This document shows, piece after piece, positions 57,789-64,000 of a DNA stretch of 64,000 nt; position 1 is the stretch's first letter, and every line of letters begins with the position of its first letter. The position numbers and the translations under genes are program-made. This stretch comes from Achromobacter sp. HZ34. Lineage in GTDB: Bacteria > Pseudomonadota > Gammaproteobacteria > Burkholderiales > Burkholderiaceae_B. The notes below the pieces were generated by a model. The model saw only the letters and a list, made by a program, of their open reading frames with translations. It did not search any database and was not told where the DNA came from. Location of the stretch: the NCBI RefSeq assembly GCF_002209485.1, contig NZ_NJIX01000006.1:310001-374000 (forward strand). Reading direction: 5' to 3'.

Positions 57789-58259
57789 ATGACCACATCC
57801 ATTGCCGACCGCCTGCGTGAACTTGGCGTTGAATTGCCCAGCCTGCCCAAGCCCGGTGGTAGCTATGTTCCCTTCCGCCGCCATGGCGATCTCCTGTTCA
57901 TGGCGGGGCAGACCAGCTCGCGCGACGGCAAAGCCGTCTACAGCGGCCCGGTGCAAGGGGCTGACGACATCGAACGAGGTTATGCCGCAGCGCGCTTATG
58001 TGCCGTGAACATGCTCGCCGCGCTCAAGGAAGCATGCGATGGTGACCTGGATCGCGTTGGCGGGTGCTTGAAAGTCAACGGCTACGTATTGGCCCCGCCT
58101 ACGTTCGAATCCGTCCCCGCCGTGATCAATGGCGCTTCCGACCTGCTGGTGGAAGTCTTCGGCGACGCTGGCCGCCACGCGCGTACGGCGATAGGCGTTG
58201 CGGCATTGCCCCGGCACACGACGGTGGAAATCGAAGCGACGTTCTTTTTGAAATCCTAA
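57789..58259 (+). CDS. RidA-family protein (156 aa)
   Basis: A 156-residue RidA/YjgF-like protein of the longer subgroup, with SYVPFRRHGDLLFMAGQTSSRDGKAVYSG, KVNGYVLAPPTFESVP and a C-terminal GRHARTAIGVAALPRHTTVEIEATFFL. The Arg in HART and the Glu in VEIEA match conserved RidA positions. It follows the GntR gene by 166 bases on the same strand. A role in hydrolysing an imine or aminoacrylate-like product of the ureide route would parallel RutC; that is inference. Its stop overlaps the stop of the converging kinase gene. Confidence 0.86.
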   Translation: MTTSIADRLRELGVELPSLPKPGGSYVPFRRHGDLLFMAGQTSSRDGKAVYSGPVQGADDIERGYAAARLCAVNMLAALKEACDGDLDRVGGCLKVNGYVLAPPTFESVPAVINGASDLLVEVFGDAGRHARTAIGVAALPRHTTVEIEATFFLKS

Positions 58260-61200
58260 ACGCCGGAAGGTGACCCAGCGTTCGCCAGCATGTCCCGCAG
58301 TTTCGCTGCAAGGGCATCCACGGCGAACGGCTTGGTCATCATCTCCATGCCGGTATCCAGAAACCCCGCCCGCACCGCCGCGTTTTCCGCGTAACCGGTG
58401 ATGAACAGAATCCTCAGGCCTGGCCGAGACTGACGCGCGACTTCCGCAAGTTGCCGACCGTTCATCCCTGGCAGGCCGACATCGGTAACGAGCAGGTCTA
58501 CTCGCCTGTTCGACTCAAGGATGGGAATCGCGGTCGGTGCGTCCACGGCTTCGATTACGCCATAACCAAGCTCGTCCAATACTTCAGTGATGATCATCCG
58601 CACGGACGGGTCATCCTCGACGACCATGACGAGTTCACCGGCACCCAGCGGGGTCGCCGAGTCGGCAAGGTTCTGCGCTTCGTCCAATGCGCCATGAAGG
58701 CGCGGCAAGAAGAGCTTTACCGTCGTGCCTTTGCCAAGCTCGCTGTAGATCCGGACATGTCCACCGGATTGCCGGGCAAAACCGTAAATCATCGAGAGCC
58801 CCAGGCCGGTGCCCTGGCCCATGGGTTTGGTCGTGAAGAAAGGTTCGAATGCGCGCTCGACGGTGCTTTCCGACATGCCCGTGCCGGTATCGGTAACCGA
58901 CAACACCACGTAGTCGCCCGGCTGCAAGTCGGCGTAGTCGTTGGCGTAACGTTCATCCAGCTGCGTGTTGCCTGTCTCGACCGTCAACTTGCCGCCGCCC
59001 GGCATGGCGTCACGCGCGTTGATGCATAAGTTGAGCAGCGCGCTCTCAAGTTGATTGCTATCGCTATAGGCGGACCAGACGCCGCCATCCAGATGCACCG
59101 CGAGTGCCACCTGTTCACCGAGCGTCCGATGCAGAAGATCTTCCATGCTCGCAACCAGCACGTTCACATCGGTCGGCTTGAGATCCAGTGACTGGCGGCG
59201 GCCGAAAGCCAGCAGGCGCGACGTAAGGGCAGCCGCCCGTTGCGCCGAGACTGTCGCCGTCTCGATATATTTGTCTACGCGATCCATGCGCCCAAGCGCG
59301 ATGTAGCGCTGAACCAGCGCCAGACCGCCAATGACGCCAGTGAGCATATTGTTGAAGTCGTGTGCAATACCTCCGGTAAGCTGACCCACCGCTTCCATCT
59401 TCTGGGCCTGGCGAAGCGCTTCTTCGGCACGCATCAATTCCGCCGTGCGCTCTGCAACGCGCTGCTCAAGCGTTTCATTCAGCGTTCGCAGCGCGGCGAG
59501 CGCGCGATCTCGCTCTGCCTGGATGCTGCGACGCTCTTCAACATCGATAACCACGCCAGGAAAGCTGAGGGGCGTGCCATCCGGGCCATGGTCGACATGT
59601 CCGTTCGCTTCAATCCAGTAATAGCGGCCATCGGCGCGCCGAACCCTGTATTGGTAGGCATATGGGCCGCCGCGCTTTATGACTTCGCGGATTGCATCGG
59701 CCAGCCCTGCCTTGTCGTCCGGGTGCACCGTTTCGACAATTTGCGCTAGAGGGATCCCATTGCGGCCGAGCGCCGGATCCAGCCCGAAGGCCTTGGCGAA
59801 GCCGTCATCGACCGCGAATTGATCGCTAGGCAAATCCCAATGCCATGTCCCGATGATCGCGCCAGCGCCCAGGGCCAGTTGCACACGCTCTGCATTCTCG
59901 CGCGCGGAGGCTTCGCTGGCACGGAGGCGCTCCTGGGTGTCGTGGCGCGCGGTGACGTCGCTAAACAAGATGGCAATCTGCCGGTCGGCGGGATCGCCAA
60001 CCCGGACGGCCCGCACATCGAACCAGCGCTTGAATGCCTCGGCGTAGTTCTCGAAGGTGGCCGGTTCGCCCGTGCTGGCGACATGGCCATAGGTGTCGAA
60101 CCAGAATTGCTCCAGATCCGGTGCGAACTCGGTGACGAGTTTTCCCTGGAGATCCACGCCTGCCTGACGCTCGAACGCCGGGTTGACCTCGACGAAGCGG
60201 TAATTGACGGGCTTGTCATTCTCATCGAACACGACTTTCACGATGGCGAATGCAGCGTCTATGGTTTCGACGATCGTCTGGAAGCGGTCCTTGGCCTGCT
60301 TCAGCGCAATACCCGCGGCATGTTCATCGGTTCGATCTCGAAGGATCTTCACGAAGCCGATATGTTCGCCGCTTCCGTCGGAAAGAGGCATCAGCTCACC
60401 GGAAGCCCAGAACCTGCTTCCGTCCTTGCGTAGATGCCAACGGTCGTCGGACGCGCGCCCGTCTTGCAAGGCGCGGCTCATCTCATGTCTGATCCGGCCG
60501 CTCGCCCGATCTTCGGGAGTGAAAAACAGTTCGGCGTTCTGGCCGATCATTTCCGCGGGGGACCATCCCATGACGTGTTCCGCGCCGGGGTTCCAATCCG
60601 TCACGATCCCGTGGGGGTCTACGATGACCATGGCGAAGTCGATCGCGCTTTGGAAGATTGCGCGCTGGCGCGCTTCGCTGCTGGCGAGTGCCGCGCGGCT
60701 GGTCTCCAGTTCACGTACCAGGTCGCGCGAGGCGGCCAGGTCCGCTTCCACCTTGGCGATCTGGCGCTCGTTGGCGATGCGCAAGGATTCCTCGGCCTGC
60801 TTCCGTTCCATGACCAGGCCGGCGGAGCGAGCGACGAAGCTGATCAGCTCGATGTCGTTATCGTCCGGCTCGCGCGGCGCCTGGTAATAGAGCGCGAATG
60901 TGCCCAGCAGCTTTCCCGCGCTCGATCTCACGGGCGTGGACCAGCATGCTCGCAGTCCATAGGACAGTGCGACATCGCGGTAGTTCGCCCATAAGGGATT
61001 GGTGGCGATATCCGAGACGTAGACAGGCTCGCCACTGAACGCGACGGTGCCACAGGAACCGACTCCCGGCCCGACGTGAATGCCGTCTATGGCCTTGTTG
61101 TAGGTGTCGGGCAAACTCGGTGCGGCACCATGTCTCAGGCACAGCCCGTCCTCGTCGAGGATAAGAATGGAGGCGAGGACTTTGGTTTCCGACAGACCTT

Positions 61201-61324
61201 CTACGGTATGTGTGATTGCCTCGAGCGTTTGATGCAGCCCTGTGTCGCCCATCGCAAGTTCGAGGATGCGGGCCTGTGCCCGCGCCAATTCGGCGGCGCG
61301 GTCGTTGCTCGAAAAAACGGTCAA
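58256..61324 (-). CDS. Hybrid sensor histidine kinase (GAF-PAS-PAS-PAS-HisKA-HATPase-REC)
   Basis: A 1022-residue cytosolic sensor kinase without membrane helices. A GAF domain (about 25-172) is followed by a coiled coil (175-215), three PAS domains (about 218-335, 345-460, 478-600), a HisKA domain with phospho-acceptor H655 (GGIAHDFNN), a HATPase (N765/N769, DTGTGM 812-817, GQGTGLGLS 837-845) and a C-terminal receiver with phospho-aspartate D948 and acidic pair E903/D904. The kinase-receiver pairing resembles FixL-like or LuxQ-class hybrid kinases. It stands alone, with no response-regulator partner nearby, so its output partner is unknown. Confidence 0.95.
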   Translation of the reverse strand: MTVFSSNDRAAELARAQARILELAMGDTGLHQTLEAITHTVEGLSETKVLASILILDEDGLCLRHGAAPSLPDTYNKAIDGIHVGPGVGSCGTVAFSGEPVYVSDIATNPLWANYRDVALSYGLRACWSTPVRSSAGKLLGTFALYYQAPREPDDNDIELISFVARSAGLVMERKQAEESLRIANERQIAKVEADLAASRDLVRELETSRAALASSEARQRAIFQSAIDFAMVIVDPHGIVTDWNPGAEHVMGWSPAEMIGQNAELFFTPEDRASGRIRHEMSRALQDGRASDDRWHLRKDGSRFWASGELMPLSDGSGEHIGFVKILRDRTDEHAAGIALKQAKDRFQTIVETIDAAFAIVKVVFDENDKPVNYRFVEVNPAFERQAGVDLQGKLVTEFAPDLEQFWFDTYGHVASTGEPATFENYAEAFKRWFDVRAVRVGDPADRQIAILFSDVTARHDTQERLRASEASARENAERVQLALGAGAIIGTWHWDLPSDQFAVDDGFAKAFGLDPALGRNGIPLAQIVETVHPDDKAGLADAIREVIKRGGPYAYQYRVRRADGRYYWIEANGHVDHGPDGTPLSFPGVVIDVEERRSIQAERDRALAALRTLNETLEQRVAERTAELMRAEEALRQAQKMEAVGQLTGGIAHDFNNMLTGVIGGLALVQRYIALGRMDRVDKYIETATVSAQRAAALTSRLLAFGRRQSLDLKPTDVNVLVASMEDLLHRTLGEQVALAVHLDGGVWSAYSDSNQLESALLNLCINARDAMPGGGKLTVETGNTQLDERYANDYADLQPGDYVVLSVTDTGTGMSESTVERAFEPFFTTKPMGQGTGLGLSMIYGFARQSGGHVRIYSELGKGTTVKLFLPRLHGALDEAQNLADSATPLGAGELVMVVEDDPSVRMIITEVLDELGYGVIEAVDAPTAIPILESNRRVDLLVTDVGLPGMNGRQLAEVARQSRPGLRILFITGYAENAAVRAGFLDTGMEMMTKPFAVDALAAKLRDMLANAGSPSGV

Positions 61325-61895
61325 TCGAAACTCCGTGAAGAACGCGCGTAATGGCTAACGGCGCCGTGTGGACTTTATTGCTGGGAAAATTGTCCAACTG
61401 TTCGCATTCTTGGACTGCAGTTGGAATGCAGTCATTACATTCGGGGCGAGCCCTGAGCGTGCATCGAAAGAATTCTATCGTAAGCCGCCACGACGCCTGA
61501 GGGATTATGTCGCGGGTGTTGCAACGCTGCACGTTGGAGTGGGTGCGCGCGATTGCGACCGTTTGAATGGAAGAGCAAAGATCAGAAATAGAGGCTGGAT
61601 GAGGCGGTGGAGATACGCAGTCTCACATAGCGAAACAGGCCGCTCAAAGAGCGGCCTGAGAACTGGTAAGCCAGGTGGATCAATCGCCCTACGCGCTGCA
61701 TCAACATCAGCACTCCCGACTCAGGTGCGTATGCTGGATCAACTAGTGAAGCTTGTCAGGCACCAAAGCTCCGTGCGGGAAAGCTTGGTCAAATTGCTGC
61801 CGCAGCGGTTGAAACGGCGGTGGCCAATGCATCACCGGGTAGGATTGCAAGAAGCTTCTGCGGAAGTGTCGCCTCCGACTCTGCAACGCGCGAGG
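61325..61895. other. Intergenic region between the hybrid kinase and GST genes, with a hairpin
   Basis: These 571 bases show no clear gene. CAGGCCGCT-5-AGCGGCCTG (61636-61658) is a perfect 9-bp stem, and ACCAAAGCT/AGCTTGGT (61762-61789) gives a second, imperfect one. Between them the base composition drops and codon bias is lost. The kinase promoter must be just right of 61324; none is obvious. Confidence 0.4.
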
Positions 61896-62525
61896 CTACA
61901 CCAACCCCTCTGCATCCAACGCCCTGCGAACAGCCGGCCGTGCGCGCATGCGCAAATACCAGGCTCGAAGATTTTCTAACTCGTCGAAATGTATGTCGGC
62001 CTTGTATGTGGGCGCCAGCCACTGCGCTTGTCCCCACTGCGTCAGCGAGTAGAGGTACGCATCAGCCACCGAGTAATGCCCCATCAGGTAGTCGCAAGTG
62101 GCAAGTTGCTCGTCGATCCAGCGGTAGCGTTGCTCCAGTTTGGGCTTGGCCGTTTCGGTGCCGTAAGCCCCGGCCAGCCGGGCATAGAGCAGGGGAATGA
62201 ATCCCTTGTGGATCTCGGATGACAGAAAACCCAGCCACTCCTGTAAACGATATCGATCGAGGGACCCATGCGCCGGCGCCAGATTTGCCTGGGGCTTCAT
62301 ATCCGCCAGGTATTGGACGATGGCGCTGCCCTCGCGCAGCAACGTCCCATCGTCCAGTTCCAGCAGCGGCACATACCCGAAGGGGCTGAGTTCACGGAAA
62401 TCACGCCCGTCGTCGGTGTGATGGGTTTTATGGTCGACTTTCACCAGGTCGACGTCGAGGCCCAACTCGTTGATGACGATGTGTGGCGACAGTGAGCATG
62501 CGGCAGGTATGTAATACAGCTTCAT
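61896..62525 (-). CDS. Glutathione S-transferase
   Basis: A 209-residue GST. The thioredoxin-fold N-terminus has MKLYYIPAACSLSPHIVINELG, with Ser/Cys in the catalytic region as in beta-class GSTs, and GYVPLLELDDGTLLREGSAIVQYLAD with the conserved cis-Pro and Glu-Ser for glutathione. The helical C-terminal domain contains LMGHYSVADAYLYSLTQW (N-cap box). It conjugates glutathione to electrophiles. The ATG at 62525 directly precedes the first strand; an in-frame ATG at 62537 adds 4 residues. It is divergent from an HxlR regulator. Confidence 0.92.
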   Translation of the reverse strand: MKLYYIPAACSLSPHIVINELGLDVDLVKVDHKTHHTDDGRDFRELSPFGYVPLLELDDGTLLREGSAIVQYLADMKPQANLAPAHGSLDRYRLQEWLGFLSSEIHKGFIPLLYARLAGAYGTETAKPKLEQRYRWIDEQLATCDYLMGHYSVADAYLYSLTQWGQAQWLAPTYKADIHFDELENLRAWYLRMRARPAVRRALDAEGLV

Positions 62526-62586
62526 TCCCAAATCCATAAGGGAGCAAGGCGGAAGGCTTTGCGTGCCCCGGATTGTGTGGGTGAAA

Positions 62587-62638
62587 GTATAAAAAATGAA
62601 GTAGGCACTAAAATGTCATGTAGCGACATTTTTTATAC
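62587..62638. promoter_or_regulatory. Nested inverted repeats between GST and HxlR genes, candidate HxlR operator
   Basis: Inner arms AAAATGTC (62610-62617) and GACATTTT (62625-62632) are perfect with a 7-base spacer. Outer arms GTATAAAAAATG (62587-62598) and CATTTTTTATAC (62627-62638) are also perfect, over 12 bp. HxlR-type regulators bind such palindromes between themselves and the gene they control. Confidence 0.7.
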
Positions 62639-62649
62639 CGAGGTCTGAG

Positions 62650-62988
62650 ATGAAGGTCACCGTATCGGGATGTTCCGTTGAGGAAGCCATGCGCCTGCTG
62701 GGTGGGCGATGGAGATTGCTTATCGCCTCTTACCTACTCGACGGACCCAAGCGGTTCAATGCGCTGCGTAAGCTGATGCCATCCATCTCGCAGCGCATGC
62801 TGACGCTCGATCTGAAAGCCCTTCAAGAGGCGGGCCTGGTGAAGCGGACGGCTTTTCCCACGGTACCCGTGACGGTCGAATATGAATTGACCGAAGACGG
62901 CGCAAGGCTGGCGCCGGTGGTCGAGGTCATGCGCGAATTCGGTCTTTGGGCAAAGGAACGCGCCGAGGTAAGTGAACAAGGCGAGTAG
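62650..62988 (+). CDS. HxlR-family transcriptional regulator
   Basis: A 112-residue winged-helix protein of the HxlR/YodB type. The conserved single cysteine C8 (SGCSVEEAMRLLGGRW) can sense electrophiles, and the helix-turn-helix is in PKRFNALRKLMPSISQRMLTLDLKALQEAGLVKRT followed by the wing PVTVEYELTEDG. It is divergent from a GST gene, so it most likely derepresses the GST in response to a thiol-reactive compound. GAGG precedes the ATG. Confidence 0.92.
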   Translation: MKVTVSGCSVEEAMRLLGGRWRLLIASYLLDGPKRFNALRKLMPSISQRMLTLDLKALQEAGLVKRTAFPTVPVTVEYELTEDGARLAPVVEVMREFGLWAKERAEVSEQGE

Positions 62989-63063
62989 GCCAGGTCCGAC
63001 GCCGATCCAAGCGGGAGCGAAACATCCTAGGGCAAATCCCTATCCTTGAAAGCAGTTTTCAAA

Positions 63064-63133
63064 TTGGAAGCCTCTTCCAAAATTGAAGAGGCTTCCATAG
63101 AATGGCGTCACGCCTCTTACCGACGTGACGCCA
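63064..63133. promoter_or_regulatory. Palindrome array in the leader of the IclR gene
   Basis: TTGGAAG-CCT-CTTCCAA (63064-63080) is a perfect palindrome, overlapped by a second arm so that TGGAAGCCTCTTC and GAAGAGGCTTCCA (63065-63097) also pair. A further TGGCGTCACG/CGTGACGCCA repeat (63103-63133) ends on the A of the start codon. The TTGGAAn..nTTCCAA type is close to IclR boxes, so autoregulation is likely; the last repeat could hide the start codon in mRNA. Confidence 0.6.
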
Positions 63134-63942
63134 TGAGCAACATCATCGACCGCTGCTTCACCATCCTCCAGGAACTCTCCTACCACCGGGACGGCCGGAC
63201 TCTGTCCGAGCTGGCGGAAAAAGCAGGCATTCCCCTCAGCGCGACCCATCGCATCCTCAACGACCTCATCGCCGCCGGCTACGTCCGCAAAGACGAGCGG
63301 CACGGCGAATTCACGCTGACGATGTCGATCGTCTCCCTGGCCCTGCGTCACCTGAGCTCCGGCGGCATCGTCGATGTCGCCCAGCCCATCCTCGAACGGC
63401 TGGCTGCCAAGAGCAAGGAACTGGTCCGCCTGGCCGTTGTAGACGAGGACCAACTCATCTACGTCGCCAAGGCCCAAGGCGCTACCGTCGGCCTGCGCTA
63501 CGACCCGGAAATGGGCCAGCCCGTCACCCTCTCATGCAGCGCGGCCGGCATGGTGTGGCTCGGAACAAAATCCGAGGACGAAGCCCTGCGCCTGGTCGCC
63601 AAGCAAGGCCTGGGCGACCCCAAGGACTACGGCCCGGACGCCCCCGCCACGATCAAATCCCTGATGACCCTGGTCGAAGCCACGAAAGCCCCCGGCTACG
63701 CCACCACCGTCAACGTCTTCCTTCCCGGCATGAGTTCCATGGCCACGCCGGTATTCGGCCCGAACAAGGATGTCCTGGCCGTGCTGATCATCGCCGGCCC
63801 CACGACCCGCCTCACCCAGGCTCGCATGGATGAACTGAGCACCGCGCTCATCGAAACCGCCAGCGAGCTAGGCGCCGCCAGCGCCATTTCCCCCATCTTT
63901 CAACGTCGTCCAAACCAGCCCCTGCCCACCCGCAAATCCTAG
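63133..63942 (+). CDS. IclR-family transcriptional regulator
   Basis: A 269-residue IclR protein: a winged helix (about 1-65, GRTLSELAEKAGIPLSATHRILNDLIAAGYV) and the IclR effector domain (about 80-255; SKELVRLAVVDEDQLIYVAKAQG, LSCSAAGMVWLG, NVFLPGMSSMATPVFGPN). Such regulators often control aromatic or organic acid catabolism encoded next to them. The ATG at 63133 fits the domain start; an upstream in-frame ATG at 63046 would cover the palindromes and is unlikely. The following gene starts at 63990. Confidence 0.93.
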   Translation: MSNIIDRCFTILQELSYHRDGRTLSELAEKAGIPLSATHRILNDLIAAGYVRKDERHGEFTLTMSIVSLALRHLSSGGIVDVAQPILERLAAKSKELVRLAVVDEDQLIYVAKAQGATVGLRYDPEMGQPVTLSCSAAGMVWLGTKSEDEALRLVAKQGLGDPKDYGPDAPATIKSLMTLVEATKAPGYATTVNVFLPGMSSMATPVFGPNKDVLAVLIIAGPTTRLTQARMDELSTALIETASELGAASAISPIFQRRPNQPLPTRKS

Positions 63943-63989
63943 GGCTTTCCCCGCAACGCTTGGTCAAAATACCCATAACGGAGACAACC

Positions 63990-64000
63990 ATGGCCAAACC
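63990..64000 (+). CDS. Start of a further gene, cut by the window end
   Basis: An ATG at 63990 is preceded by GGAG about 7 bases upstream and followed by GCCAAACC (Met-Ala-Lys-...). Only three codons are visible, so no identity can be given. Its place directly after an IclR gene suggests a catabolic or transport gene of that regulon. Confidence 0.4.

Noticed and set aside
61636-61658. Hairpin CAGGCCGCT/AGCGGCCTG as a tRNA remnant or intrinsic terminator
   Set aside because: No T-run follows, no tRNA-like arms flank it, and no gene ends close to it. It is kept only as an unexplained hairpin.
61789-62037. 82-codon minus-strand frame overlapping the GST gene end
   Set aside because: It overlaps the GST coding region in another frame and shows no motif.

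Overview
This is a GC-rich chromosomal window, tightly packed with genes. It looks like a betaproteobacterium of the Bordetella/Achromobacter group (Alcaligenaceae, Burkholderiales). The reasons are the ftsK-lolA and rarA core genes, a Bug-type (TctC-like) solute receptor, many LysR/IclR/GntR-controlled catabolic islands, and strongly GC-biased third codon positions. That assignment is inference; no rRNA gene is present. No tRNA, rRNA, CRISPR array, intact insertion sequence or phage gene was seen.

Layout. 1-820 (minus) is the 5' end of a kdp potassium-pump operon, led by an unannotated-type 32-residue membrane peptide. 1429-3785 is a two-subunit sodium:solute symporter. 3890-9239 holds an SMR pump, an Smr-domain nuclease, trxB, ftsK and lolA. 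9283-18992 (minus) is a nine-gene operon for D-amino acids or N-acyl-D-amino acids: PLP deaminase, dipeptide-type ABC importer, RpiR regulator, D-aminoacylase and RidA. It sits between lolA and rarA, which are neighbours in many proteobacteria. 20548-26707 is an acyl-CoA catabolic island (CoA-transferase, acyl-CoA dehydrogenase, LysR, Bug receptor, acyl-CoA ligase). 26729-40253 holds an NAD-dependent epimerase, a TetR-controlled EmrAB/OMF tripartite pump, a MarR-controlled flavin hydroxylase, a quinone oxidoreductase and a GntP permease, most beside a divergent regulator.

40315-48202 is more irregular. It has an unrecognised cytosolic protein, a small secreted protein, a chimera of two gene remnants, a MetE-like methyltransferase, a glycine-rich autotransporter and a chemotaxis receptor. 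48586-58259 is a divergent cluster for a cyclic ureide or hydantoin-like nitrogen source. One arm has two PuuE-type allantoinase homologues, a solute-binding protein and an Asp/Glu/hydantoin racemase homologue that lacks one catalytic cysteine. The other arm has a polyamine-type ABC transporter, an M20 carbamoylase/allantoate amidohydrolase, a GntR regulator and RidA. The space between the arms has two near-consensus sigma-54 promoters facing apart, with three 21-bp-spaced NtrC-like sites between them. This is the clearest candidate for an undescribed regulated system here.

The window ends with a hybrid histidine kinase, a GST/HxlR divergent pair and an IclR regulator whose leader is full of palindromes, followed by the first codons of a further gene. 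Many regulator genes lie next to a visible inverted repeat, so several operators can be proposed directly from the sequence.
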